This document shows, piece by piece, positions 15,195 through 24,015 of a stretch of 64,000 bases of DNA (position 1 is its first letter; each line of letters opens with the position of its first letter). Location: the NCBI GenBank assembly GCA_963558655.1, contig CAUWHJ010000005.1, positions 1 through 64,000 of the forward strand, written 5' to 3'. This DNA comes from UMGS1590 sp963558655 (GTDB lineage Bacteria > Bacillota > Peptococcia > Peptococcales > Peptococcaceae). The notes beneath the pieces are model-generated. The model was not told the origin of the DNA. It saw only the letters and a program-made list of their open reading frames with translations, and searched no databases. The translations under genes and the position numbers were made by a program.

Positions 15195-17216
15195 ATGACT
15201 AAACCATTGACCAACAAAGTACTGCTGCTCGGCGTTGACGGTCTGGACCCACGTCTGACCTCCAAGTTTTTAAAAGAAGGCAAATTGCCTAATATTAAAA
15301 AATATGTTGATCAGGGCGCCCAGAAGGAAGATCTGAAGTTGATCTGCACCCCACCAACCATCACGCCACCATTGTGGACGACGCTTGCTACTGGTGCACT
15401 GCCTGTGACCCACGGTATCACTTGCTTCTGGCGTCAGGACCCAGTGCATTTGGATACAGCTTGCTATAATCTGGACAGCCGTCTCTGCCATGCTGAACCA
15501 CTTTGGAATGTGACAGCAGAAGCCGGTATGAAGACGCTTGTATGGCATTGGCCTGGCAGCTCCTGGCCTCCAACCAGCCAGAATCCAAACCTGCATGTTA
15601 TTGACGGCACCCAGCCAACCATGATTAACGGTGGTGTTGCACGTGTTGATTTGGAAAAGATCGTTCTGGCGAAGGAAGAATTTACCGAAATCACGTACAA
15701 ACCAGCGGCTGTGAACAACACTGGTGCAGGCTGTGTCATCGAAGACTTGCCGGAAATTGAAGATACGTTTGATGCCAACAGCATCCTTGGCGGCGATGCC
15801 ATGAGTATGCGTAACATCATTCTCAAGCAGAGCGATGGTGAAGATGGCATTGATGCAGTAAAACTTGATCTTTGCAATTCGCCAATCAAACCTGCCAAAG
15901 GCTGGGCAAATGCTCCGGAAGGCGCCAAGGAATTCTATGTGCTCACGTCTAAAGGCCGTGTTCGTCGTCCATGCCTGATTCTCAAGAACGAAGAAGGCAT
16001 CTATGATACCGTTGCTTATTATCACAGCAAGAAAGACGAAGAACCGATCGTTACCTTGAAGAAAGATGAATACAAGGTTGATATTGTGGACGATATGTTC
16101 TGGAATGAAGAGCATGTTTACGGCAACCGCAATATGCTCCTGATGGATCTTGAACCAGACGGCTCGATGGTGCGTTTGTGGCTGTCTCGTGCCATGAACA
16201 TTGAACATGACCACCTCTTCCATCCAAGAAGCCTGCATAAGCAGATTGTGGAAAATGTGGGCCATGTACCACCAAACCCAACTTCCGGCGGGACCGACCT
16301 TGAACTTGTGAACCGCGTTATTATTCCTACCTGGGAAGTGGCAGCACAGTGGCAGGCTGATGCTTTGAACTATCTTATTGATACCAACGAGTATCAGGTG
16401 GTCTTCAGTCACATTCACAATGTTGATGCAATGGGGCATATGTTCTGGTTCCTTGGCAAAGACCGTCCAATGATGGGCTCTATGCATGGCAAGGAATTCC
16501 AGGAAGCCATTGAAAAAGTTTACGAACAAACCGACCGTTACCTTGGCCGCTTCCTCCACTATCTGGACGAAGGGTGGACCATCATGATCTTCTCTGACCA
16601 TGGTCTCCTTACGCCGGAAGAAGAAGAAAAACCACTCATCGGTGATGCTTTTGGCTGCAATGTTGCTGTCATGAAGGAACTCGGCTTCACGGTGCTCAAG
16701 AAAGATGAAAACGGCAACGAAATTAAAGAGATCGACTGGGAAAAGACCCGTGCTGTGGCTACCCGCGGTGGTCAAATCTATATCAACCTCAAGGGCAAAT
16801 ATCCAACCGGTATCGTTGATCCAGCCGATAAGTACGAACTTGAACGCGAAATCATTGACGCGTTGTACAGCTATCGCTTGAACGGCAAACGTGTGATTTC
16901 TGTGGCTATGCGTAATAAAGATGCGCTTGTTCTCGGCACCGGCGGCCCAGAATGTGGGGATATTCTCTATTGGCTCGAAGAAGGTGTCAACCGTCTCCAC
17001 GGCGATGCACTGCCAATGGTCGAAGGTGTCAACGACACATCCGTTACCCCAATCTTCATTGCAGCCGGTCAAGGCTTGAAGAAAGGCTATAAGTCTGAAC
17101 GCATTATTCGTCAGGCAGATATGACGCCAACTGTTGCGTATATGCTTGGTGTGCGTATGCCAAAACAGTGCGAAGGGGCTGTCGCTTATCAGATTCTCGA
17201 AGATTACGTGTTCTAA
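15195..17216 (+). CDS. Cassette B hydrolase: alkaline-phosphatase superfamily
   Basis: 673 residues, paralogue of the cassette A enzyme along its whole length. D15 (G-V-D-G-L) and nucleophile T57 (T-I-T-P-P-L-W-T-T) are present, as are N-V-D-A-M-G-H, F-S-D-H-G and the last histidine in L-H-G-D-A-L. The conserved insertion motif S-P-I-K-P-A-K-G-W-A-N-A-P is intact. Cytoplasmic by absence of a signal peptide. AAGGAGAG precedes ATG 15195. Expected to cleave a phospho- or phosphono-compound different from that of A, given separate regulators. The long reverse-strand open frame over it is a codon-bias shadow. Confidence 0.85.
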   Translation: MTKPLTNKVLLLGVDGLDPRLTSKFLKEGKLPNIKKYVDQGAQKEDLKLICTPPTITPPLWTTLATGALPVTHGITCFWRQDPVHLDTACYNLDSRLCHAEPLWNVTAEAGMKTLVWHWPGSSWPPTSQNPNLHVIDGTQPTMINGGVARVDLEKIVLAKEEFTEITYKPAAVNNTGAGCVIEDLPEIEDTFDANSILGGDAMSMRNIILKQSDGEDGIDAVKLDLCNSPIKPAKGWANAPEGAKEFYVLTSKGRVRRPCLILKNEEGIYDTVAYYHSKKDEEPIVTLKKDEYKVDIVDDMFWNEEHVYGNRNMLLMDLEPDGSMVRLWLSRAMNIEHDHLFHPRSLHKQIVENVGHVPPNPTSGGTDLELVNRVIIPTWEVAAQWQADALNYLIDTNEYQVVFSHIHNVDAMGHMFWFLGKDRPMMGSMHGKEFQEAIEKVYEQTDRYLGRFLHYLDEGWTIMIFSDHGLLTPEEEEKPLIGDAFGCNVAVMKELGFTVLKKDENGNEIKEIDWEKTRAVATRGGQIYINLKGKYPTGIVDPADKYELEREIIDALYSYRLNGKRVISVAMRNKDALVLGTGGPECGDILYWLEEGVNRLHGDALPMVEGVNDTSVTPIFIAAGQGLKKGYKSERIIRQADMTPTVAYMLGVRMPKQCEGAVAYQILEDYVF

Positions 17217-17286
17217 TTTCCCGTTACCATCTCATGCTCAGTTAGAGCAAAACAATCATTAAACCTATCAATCAACTGTGTACATT

Positions 17287-17368
17287 AAGAGAGTGAAGCA
17301 ATGTTGAGGAATCTTTGAAAACTGTATGAAGGCATTCCGTTCAACATTGCCCCACTCTCTTTATTTTT
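17287..17368 (+). terminator. Long hairpin with T-run between hydrolase and permease, cassette B
   Basis: Outer stem AAGAGAGTG/CACTCTCTT (17287-17295, 17353-17361), then GCAATGTTGA/TCAACATTGC and GGAAT/ATTCC inside, followed by TATTTTTTG. It looks like a true terminator or attenuator, so the permease may be expressed at lower level or from its own promoter. Confidence 0.75.
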
Positions 17369-17417
17369 TGGGGGTGTAGATTGTTTGATGATGGGTTGAA
17401 AAGAGGAGGGACTCCCT

Positions 17418-18845
17418 ATGACTAAGAAACAATACGTTCATTTGGCGATTATGATTGCGCTCACCGTGCTTATTGGCATTTGCCCGCCGTTTGGCGCCAT
17501 TACGCAAACCGGCATGCGTACCATCGGTGTTTTTGTCGGCGTGCTTTACGGCTGGATGACGATTGATCTGATCTGGCCTAGTTTGTTTGGTTATGCAGCT
17601 TTGGCCATTTTCGGGATCACCGATACTACGTCTGCTTTATCGTCTGGTTTTGGTAATTCGCAACTGGTGCAGGTGCTGGTTGTCATGGTCATGGCTGGTG
17701 CATTGGATTCCGTTGGTGTGACAAAAATGCTGGCCAACTGGATGGTCACCAGAAAACTTTTTAGAAAGAGCCCTTGGGCGCTCGTTTGTGGTCTTATATT
17801 TGGTTCTTACATTCTTGGTGTCTTTGGTGCTGCCATTGCAGGGATTATGTTGCTTTGGGGCATTGTCACTCAAATTGCGGAAGAAGGCCATTTCAAACAG
17901 AGCGATCCGCTTGTTACTTTTATGATCATGATGATTACTGCCGCCAACTTTGCTGGGATGTTCTCGCTGCCATTCCATGCTACGGCTATGATGTTTGTTG
18001 GTTACTTTATTGATACCACTGGCGCCAATTTTGCCACAGCACCATTTATTGCGGTTGCAGCAGTGACCTCTCTGGTTGTGCTTACCATCATGATTCTTCT
18101 GGCCCGCTTTGTGTTCCGCATTGATGCCTCTAAGTTTATCATGCCGGAAGAAACCATCAAAAAGATTGAACTGGAAAAAGCGGAAAAACCTGCAAAAATT
18201 GGTTTTGTTGTCTTGCTTGTTTACATGGCTGCATTGATTTTACCATCTACTTTTGAAAATATGCCTGGTGCTGGTATTCTGAATATGCTTGATATTGGCG
18301 GTTGCAGCATCGTTGCGATGATCGTGCTTGCTGCCATCTCTGTTAAAGGCAAACCAATGTTTAGTTTGGTAAAAACCTGGACAGGCTATGTTGAATGGCC
18401 GCTCATTCTTTTGCTTTCTGTTACCTTCCCGATTGCAGAAGCCATTCGTGCCGACGATGCCGGCATTATGCCAACTGTGGCTGGTGTGGTTATTCCAATC
18501 GCGTCCAAGATGGGGCTTTTCGCCTTTATGGTCATGATTGTCATTGTCTTGGGGATTCTCACCCAGTTTACCCACAACCTTGTTCTTGCAGCGCTCTTTA
18601 TTCCATTCCTGATTCCATTGTGTGATCAGCTTGGTGGTAATTCTTTCACGTTCTTCATGCTCATTTTCTTCACGTTGAATGCGTCTTTCATGACACCGGC
18701 TGCCAGCTTCCAGTCAGCCATGGTGCACGCGCATAAAGGCACGAATGTGAAGTGGAATTACATCTTTGGTATTGGCTACTCCGTTGTCACATGGATTATT
18801 CTCATCGTTATCACCTTGCCTCTTGGCAACGCTATGTTTGGTTGA
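17418..18845 (+). CDS. Cassette B permease: DASS/SLC13-like anion transporter
   Basis: 475 residues, 11-12 membrane segments, closest to the cassette A permease: P-P-F-G-A-I-T-Q-T-G-M near the N-terminus, Y-G-W-M-T-I-D-L-I-W-P-S, L-T-Q-F-T-H-N-L-V-L-A-A-L-F and F-M-T-P-A-A-S-F-Q-S-A in the C-terminal half. AGAGGAGGG is upstream of the ATG. Presumed uptake of the anionic substrate of the cassette B hydrolase. Unlike A and C, no zinc-ribbon, ABC or U genes follow. Confidence 0.8.
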   Translation: MTKKQYVHLAIMIALTVLIGICPPFGAITQTGMRTIGVFVGVLYGWMTIDLIWPSLFGYAALAIFGITDTTSALSSGFGNSQLVQVLVVMVMAGALDSVGVTKMLANWMVTRKLFRKSPWALVCGLIFGSYILGVFGAAIAGIMLLWGIVTQIAEEGHFKQSDPLVTFMIMMITAANFAGMFSLPFHATAMMFVGYFIDTTGANFATAPFIAVAAVTSLVVLTIMILLARFVFRIDASKFIMPEETIKKIELEKAEKPAKIGFVVLLVYMAALILPSTFENMPGAGILNMLDIGGCSIVAMIVLAAISVKGKPMFSLVKTWTGYVEWPLILLLSVTFPIAEAIRADDAGIMPTVAGVVIPIASKMGLFAFMVMIVIVLGILTQFTHNLVLAALFIPFLIPLCDQLGGNSFTFFMLIFFTLNASFMTPAASFQSAMVHAHKGTNVKWNYIFGIGYSVVTWIILIVITLPLGNAMFG

Positions 18846-18882
18846 GCATACAGGTAGGTGACCATGCGCTCCAATATATGAA

Positions 18883-18915
18883 AAGCGCCTTTGGACGATA
18901 TGTCCAAGGGCGCTT
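18883..18915 (+). terminator. Terminator after cassette B
   Basis: AAGCGCCTTTGGAC pairs with GTCCAAGGGCGCTT around a GATAT loop; followed by GTGTT, so the T-run is weak. Confidence 0.65.
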
Positions 18916-18956
18916 GTGTTATATGCAGCTCTTGTGAAAAATGATTGTAACCGTTG

Positions 18957-18980
18957 GTTGCAAGTCTTTGTATTTGCAAC
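18957..18980. promoter_or_regulatory. Inverted repeat upstream of cassette C, possible LysR site
   Basis: GTTGCAA, 10-base spacer, TTGCAAC: a perfect 7-bp dyad about 125 bases before the cassette C hydrolase start. Size and spacing suit a LysR recognition site. The likely regulator would be the LysR gene at 24959-25873, but binding is inference. Confidence 0.45.
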
Positions 18981-19103
18981 ATTTATCTTATTTATAAAAA
19001 TTAGAAATTTATTAAAATGATATTTGTCAATAACGAATGCGTGACACGGAGAAATAATAAGCATTCATTCGCGCACAATCAACAAGATAAAGGAGCAAAA
19101 ACA

Positions 19104-21161
19104 ATGATGAACCGAAAACCATTGAATGACAAAATTTTACTGCTTGGTCTTGACGGCATGGACCCACGACTCACAAGAAAATACGTTGACGAAGGTAAGA
19201 TGCCAAACACCGCCGAATTCATCCGTCGCGGCGCCGCTCGAAAAGATCTCGTGATGCTCGGTGGCCATCCAACCGTAACGCCGCCAATGTGGACTACCTT
19301 AGCCACCGGCTGTTATGCCAATGTCCATGGCATTACCGATTTTTGTCGTGTTGGTGGCGACATCGACAAGGTTGCCTACAACTTTGACAGCCGTCTCTGC
19401 AAAGCTGAACAACTGTGGAATGTGTTCGCAGAAGCTGGCAAGAAGACTCTTGTTTGGCACTGGCCTGGCAGTGCTTGGCCACCAAGCAGCGATAGTGAAA
19501 ATCTCTATGTTGTTGATGGCACTTCACCAGGGAGTGTCGGCATGAGTGTGGCTCAAATTGAAGGCGAATCACTCTTGGCTGCTAACGTGAATCAGCCGGA
19601 AGTCACTTTCCGCAGAAAGGCTGCGTCCGAAGCCAACGCTGCCTGTGTCATTACAGGGTTGGAATTGGACGACGATGAAGGAAAATCTCTGCTTGGCAAA
19701 ATCGGTGCGCTCAAAACTGAAGAAGGTCATGCGAATATCATTATGGACTTCTCACAAGGCACATCTGCCGCAACAGAAAATTCTCTCGACCTTGCTCTTT
19801 CGCCGATCAAGGATGCGAGTGGTTGGACCAATGCACCAGAAGGCGCCAAAGAATTTACCGTGCTTTTCTCAGGCGGTCTCATCCGTCGTCCAGCGCTGAT
19901 CTTAAAGGGCGAAGATGGCACCTACAATCAGGTGGCACTGTACAAATCTAAGAAAGAGCTCGATCCAATTGTTGTACTATCCCCACATGTGATGGTCCGC
20001 AGTATTCAGGATGAAGCCATTGTTGCAGATAAAAAATACCGTGTCATTCGCAACTTGAAGGTGCTAGAACTGGCGGAGGATGGCACCCAGATTTCCATGT
20101 ACATTTCTCCAGCCATGGATATCGATAACGATAGCGTCTACCATCCAAAACGCATTTATAAAGATCTCTGCGAAAACGTTGGCTATCCAACTCCAACCTC
20201 CAACGTTGGTTGTCAGAGTGATACTCTTATCACTGATTGCATGCTTGACTGTTGGTACAGCAACACCGACTGGCAAGCCAAAGCCATTCATTATATGATC
20301 GAGAGCGAAGATATTGATGTTGTATTCTCTCACTATCATGCCATCGACCTTGAAGAGCACATGTTTATTAAGCACCTTGCCGACAAGGACTGGAACCGCA
20401 ACCCTGTCTCTATGGCGGAAAAATGGATGGAAAACCTTTACAAACAGGCCGACTATTATATCGGCAAGTTCCTTCATCTTTTGGATGAAGGCTGGACCGT
20501 ATTTATTTTCTCTGACCATGGCCAGGTTGCTCCAGCCCACGACATGCAGCTTTTGGGCGACCCAAGCGGGGTGAATGTTGGCGTCATGAAAGAACTTGGC
20601 TACACCGTTTTGAAGCAGGACGAAGAAGGCAATGACCTGCGTGAAATCGACTGGACCAAGACTCGAGCCGTCGCCAACCGTGCCTGCAACATCCATCTCA
20701 ACATCAAAGGTCGCAACAAACATAAACAGCCTGATGGCAGCGTCATTGATGGCATCGTAGATCCAGCCGATCAGTACGAGCTGGAAGAACAGATCATGAC
20801 TGATCTCTACGGCTATCGCGATGAGAAGACCGGTAAGCGCATCGTTAGCATCGCGCTGCGCAACCGTGACGCCGTGCTACTCGGCTATGGCGGGCCAGAC
20901 TGTGGAGACATTGTTTACTGGATCGCCGAAGGCTACAATTTTGACCATGGCGACAGCCTTTCAACTACGCTCGGCGTTAAAGATACCTCCGTTTCTCCAA
21001 TCTTTATTGCTGCCGGCCCTGGTATTAAAGAGGGCTTTGAAACCGAGCGTGTCATTCGGCAGATTGATTTTGTGCCAACAGTTGCTGTCGTTGGCGGCGT
21101 GCGTATGCCAGCACAGTGCGAAGGCGCACCGGTTTATCAGATTTTGACCGAAGAATACTAA
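19104..21161 (+). CDS. Cassette C hydrolase: alkaline-phosphatase superfamily
   Basis: 685 residues from ATG 19104, chosen because AAAGGAGC lies 7 bases upstream; the frame stays open to 19017 without a ribosome binding site. D17 (G-L-D-G-M-D), nucleophile T59 (T-V-T-P-P-M-W-T-T), F-S-D-H-G and the final histidine in D-H-G-D-S-L are present. The second metal motif reads Y-H-A-I-D-L-E-E-H-M, so the glycine before the second histidine of N-V-D-x-M-G-H (A, B) is replaced. An extra short insertion after residue 535 (K-H-K-Q-P-D-G-S) distinguishes it from A and B. No signal peptide. Confidence 0.85.
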   Translation: MMNRKPLNDKILLLGLDGMDPRLTRKYVDEGKMPNTAEFIRRGAARKDLVMLGGHPTVTPPMWTTLATGCYANVHGITDFCRVGGDIDKVAYNFDSRLCKAEQLWNVFAEAGKKTLVWHWPGSAWPPSSDSENLYVVDGTSPGSVGMSVAQIEGESLLAANVNQPEVTFRRKAASEANAACVITGLELDDDEGKSLLGKIGALKTEEGHANIIMDFSQGTSAATENSLDLALSPIKDASGWTNAPEGAKEFTVLFSGGLIRRPALILKGEDGTYNQVALYKSKKELDPIVVLSPHVMVRSIQDEAIVADKKYRVIRNLKVLELAEDGTQISMYISPAMDIDNDSVYHPKRIYKDLCENVGYPTPTSNVGCQSDTLITDCMLDCWYSNTDWQAKAIHYMIESEDIDVVFSHYHAIDLEEHMFIKHLADKDWNRNPVSMAEKWMENLYKQADYYIGKFLHLLDEGWTVFIFSDHGQVAPAHDMQLLGDPSGVNVGVMKELGYTVLKQDEEGNDLREIDWTKTRAVANRACNIHLNIKGRNKHKQPDGSVIDGIVDPADQYELEEQIMTDLYGYRDEKTGKRIVSIALRNRDAVLLGYGGPDCGDIVYWIAEGYNFDHGDSLSTTLGVKDTSVSPIFIAAGPGIKEGFETERVIRQIDFVPTVAVVGGVRMPAQCEGAPVYQILTEEY

Positions 21162-21186
21162 TAGGTTGTGGCAGTTTCATGTCGGA

Positions 21187-21216
21187 GGCTGTTTCGGATA
21201 TTTATGCGAAACAGCC
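21187..21216 (+). terminator. Hairpin between hydrolase and permease, cassette C
   Basis: GGCTGTTTCG pairs with CGAAACAGCC around GATATTTATG, with no immediate T-run (ATCCGTCTTTT follows). Positionally equivalent to the hairpins in cassettes A and B. Confidence 0.7.
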
Positions 21217-21247
21217 ATCCGTCTTTTGAGATTGGAGGTTGACGACG

Positions 21248-22714
21248 ATGTCGGAACAAGCAACAAAAAAGAAACACAACCTGCTGTATTTTCATGTGAT
21301 TATTACGGTGTTATTGATGTTTGGGTTTGGGAAGCTCCCGCCATTTGGTGCCATTACACCGTTTGGCATGCAGATGATTGGTGTATTTTTAGGTCTCATT
21401 TATGCATGGTCCACTACATCGCTGCTTTGGCCAAGCTTTTTGGGAATGCTGGCCATCGCCTTTTCCGGCGCCTATACGATTACTGATTTTGCAGCGCTCT
21501 CTTTTGGTAATGAAACGGTTGTCTTCATGATTTTGGTCATGGCGTTCACCGGCGCACTGGATCGTGCAGGTCTTGTCAAATACCTGTCGAGCTGGATCAT
21601 CAGCCGCAAAGCGATTGAAGGCAAGCCTTGGGTTTTTACCTTAATGATGTTATTCGGTGCCTTTATCGGCGGGACGTTCATCAATGCTTTTGCCAGCGTT
21701 ATTTTTTTCTGGAAAATTCTTTACAATATCTGCGATGAGTTTGGTTTCAAACACTACGAGAAATATCCATCTTTGATGGTGCTCGGTATCGTTTTCGCAT
21801 CAATGACTGCCGGATTGACGGCCTTGCCTTACCATCTGACGGCACAGATTGTGCTGGGCGCGCTGAAATCGGTGGCACAGATTTCCATTCCATTTGCGCA
21901 GTTTGTGCTCTTCACGGTACCAATGAGCGTGATTCTGATTTTTACCTATTTCTTTTGCATGAAATATGTTTTCCGTCTGGATCTTTCGCGTTTGAAAGCC
22001 ATCAGTGTGGATTTTGTCGATCCGAAGGATCTGATTTTGAGCAAAACCCAGAAACTGGCTATTTTCTTCACGGTTTTGATGGTTGTTCTCCTGCTTAGCG
22101 TGGACATTGTGGCTCTGATTTTGCCAGGCACCTATATTGCCGACTTGCTCTCAGGTTGGGGTATCATCGGTGTGATGCTGCTTCTGATCGTTTTAGCTCT
22201 TGTCATTCATGTGGATGGCAAGCCGTTTCTGAATTATCAGGAAGCGGTGAAGAGTGTTGACTGGAGCATGATTTATCTGTTCGCTGTGATTTTGCCGTTT
22301 TCTAGTATTCTCACTAGCGACGCCACTGGTGTCAATACCTGGTTGGTGCAAACTTTGACGCCGCTGTTTGCGGGGCGTTCCTATCTTTTGTTCACTTTCA
22401 TCGTTTTGTTGTTGGGAACATTGATTACCAACGTGGCGAACAATACCGTCGTTCTGGTGCTCTTTATTAACATCTGTGCACCAATCTGCACCAGCATGGA
22501 TGTGCCGCTGCTGCCGCTTGTTATGTGCATGCTGTTCTGCTACCAATTGGCTTATCTCACCCCTGCAGCTTCTGCGCCGGCAGCCTTTGTCTTCGGTAAC
22601 ACTGAATGGATTAAGGCTTCGGCGATGTATAAACCGATCGCAATTATTTTAGCGGTTCTTTTCATCGTTTGCTTTGTGATAGGGATGCCATTGGGGACGT
22701 TGATTTTTACTTAA
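21248..22714 (+). CDS. Cassette C permease: DASS/SLC13-like anion transporter
   Basis: 488 residues from ATG 21248 with GGAGG 9 bases upstream. About 12 membrane segments. P-P-F-G-A-I-T-P-F-G-M at the N-terminus, Y-A-W-S-T-T-S-L-L-W-P-S, then I-T-N-V-A-N-N-T-V-V-L-V-L-F and L-T-P-A-A-S-A-P-A-A-F-V-F-G-N. It groups by eye with the cassette E permease (both share S-G-A-Y-T and a K-P/R-P-W-V-F-T-L-M segment). Presumably imports the substrate of the cassette C hydrolase. Confidence 0.8.
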   Translation: MSEQATKKKHNLLYFHVIITVLLMFGFGKLPPFGAITPFGMQMIGVFLGLIYAWSTTSLLWPSFLGMLAIAFSGAYTITDFAALSFGNETVVFMILVMAFTGALDRAGLVKYLSSWIISRKAIEGKPWVFTLMMLFGAFIGGTFINAFASVIFFWKILYNICDEFGFKHYEKYPSLMVLGIVFASMTAGLTALPYHLTAQIVLGALKSVAQISIPFAQFVLFTVPMSVILIFTYFFCMKYVFRLDLSRLKAISVDFVDPKDLILSKTQKLAIFFTVLMVVLLLSVDIVALILPGTYIADLLSGWGIIGVMLLLIVLALVIHVDGKPFLNYQEAVKSVDWSMIYLFAVILPFSSILTSDATGVNTWLVQTLTPLFAGRSYLLFTFIVLLLGTLITNVANNTVVLVLFINICAPICTSMDVPLLPLVMCMLFCYQLAYLTPAASAPAAFVFGNTEWIKASAMYKPIAIILAVLFIVCFVIGMPLGTLIFT

Positions 22715-22725
22715 TACATATTTTA

Positions 22726-22747
22726 AGGGCTGGCAAATGCCAGCCCT
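22726..22747 (+). terminator. Hairpin between permease and zinc-ribbon genes, cassette C
   Basis: Perfect 10-bp stem AGGGCTGGCA/TGCCAGCCCT with a 2-base loop, ending 28 bases before the zinc-ribbon start codon. Same position as in A and E. Confidence 0.75.
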
Positions 22748-22775
22748 ATACCTGTTATTGTATGGAGGGGTTATG

Positions 22776-23183
22776 ATGAATACTCAAAATACCAATCGCA
22801 CGAAGATACTCCAGAAGCGAAGAGAGCGTTGTGTGTGTAAATACTGCGGCAGTGCGCTGCGCGTAAAGAGCATTGCATTCAATGAAATTGTCGATGGACG
22901 TACGGAGCTTTATTGTGACAAATGTGGCCGTATTGAATACGGGGTGGAACCGGAAATCTATCAGAGCGCGAAGTATTATGTGGATGAATTTGACTACAAT
23001 TGCTACCCAGATCTGGATTATTCGGAGACGACGCGGCAAATGTCGATTGCGCGTGTGGCGGAGATCATGGACTGGCTGGTGACGAATCTTGGTATCGTGG
23101 GCGAAGAAGGTTTCACGGTGGCAATTGATATGGATAGGAACAGAACCAATGAGTGCCTGCATTTGACGGACGCTGATTTTTAA
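22776..23183 (+). CDS. Cassette C zinc-ribbon protein, unknown function
   Basis: 135 residues from ATG 22776 (GGAGG 7 bases upstream; ATG 22773 is possible). Cysteines C21-x-x-C24 and C47-x-x-C50 fall at exactly the same residue numbers as in the cassette A copy. R-I-E-Y-G-V-E-P-E-I-Y-Q-S-A and R-Q-M-S-I-A-R-V-A-E-I-M-D-W are conserved. C-terminus E-C-L-H-L-T-D-A-D-F. The ABC gene starts 13 bases downstream behind AAAGGAG. Function unknown. Confidence 0.7.
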   Translation: MNTQNTNRTKILQKRRERCVCKYCGSALRVKSIAFNEIVDGRTELYCDKCGRIEYGVEPEIYQSAKYYVDEFDYNCYPDLDYSETTRQMSIARVAEIMDWLVTNLGIVGEEGFTVAIDMDRNRTNECLHLTDADF

Positions 23184-23196
23184 AGGAGCGGGTGAC

Positions 23197-24015
23197 ATGA
23201 ACATCATCGAAACAAAGAACCTGTCGCTGAAGGCGGGCTCGAAGTATTTGCTGAAAGACATCACCTGGCAGGTGGAGCGTGGTGAGCACTGGCTCATCTT
23301 TGGGATGAACGGCAGCGGTAAGACAACGCTACTTTCGCTCCTTGCGGGATACAGGCAGCCCACCTCAGGCAGTTTTTCGGTGCTGGGTGAAACCTATACA
23401 CCGGAGAATATCCTCGATCTGCGGCGACGCATTGGCTGGGTGAGTGGATCGTTTTTTGATACGAAGTACACGAAGGAATCGGCGTTGGATATCGTTCTTT
23501 CTGGTGCGACGGGTGCTTTGGGGCGTGACTATGCAGGGGATAAGTGTGTAAAAAAAGCGAAACAACTTCTGAGTGAGCTACACATTGGCGACAAGATTTA
23601 TCAGCCGTTTCATATGATGAGCAAGGGTGAGCGCGAAAACGTGCTGATAGCGCGTGCTCTTCTGGCAAACCCAGATATTTTGCTCCTGGATGAGCCATGC
23701 ACGGGGTTGGATATCTATGCTCGCGAGCATCTTTTGAATACGCTCAGCGAACTAGCGCAGAACACGCCGATGACAATCCTTTATGTGACCCACTATACAG
23801 AGGAGATTTTGCTCGACGTGTTTAAAAAGACGTTACTTCTGAAAGACGGACTGGTCTACCGCCAGGGGAAGACGACGGAACTTTTCACCGATGAGATCTT
23901 CAGTGCTTTTTTGGATGCACCGGCAACTATTGTTCCGCGTGTTCATCACGGCCTGGAGGCAAGCGTGACGGCGGTGTCCTATGTGGCAAAAATCATGGAA
24001 GGGGAGGATGCGTAA
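23197..24015 (+). CDS. Cassette C ABC ATPase without membrane partner
   Basis: 272 residues. Walker A G-M-N-G-S-G-K-T-T, signature M-S-K-G-E-R-E-N-V, Walker B I-L-L-L-D-E-P-C-T-G-L-D, H-loop V-T-H-Y-T-E-E. Same architecture and same unusual S-K-G-E signature as copies 11216 and 62859. The stop codon overlaps the start of U by one base, so translation is coupled. No transmembrane subunit nearby. Confidence 0.85.
   Translation: MNIIETKNLSLKAGSKYLLKDITWQVERGEHWLIFGMNGSGKTTLLSLLAGYRQPTSGSFSVLGETYTPENILDLRRRIGWVSGSFFDTKYTKESALDIVLSGATGALGRDYAGDKCVKKAKQLLSELHIGDKIYQPFHMMSKGERENVLIARALLANPDILLLDEPCTGLDIYAREHLLNTLSELAQNTPMTILYVTHYTEEILLDVFKKTLLLKDGLVYRQGKTTELFTDEIFSAFLDAPATIVPRVHHGLEASVTAVSYVAKIMEGEDA

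Noticed and set aside
15270..17072. 600-codon open frame on the reverse strand across the cassette B hydrolase
   Set aside because: The protein has no family features, no ribosome binding site, and lies wholly antisense to a strongly conserved enzyme. It arises from codon bias; the same occurs over the cassette D hydrolase (28432-29751).
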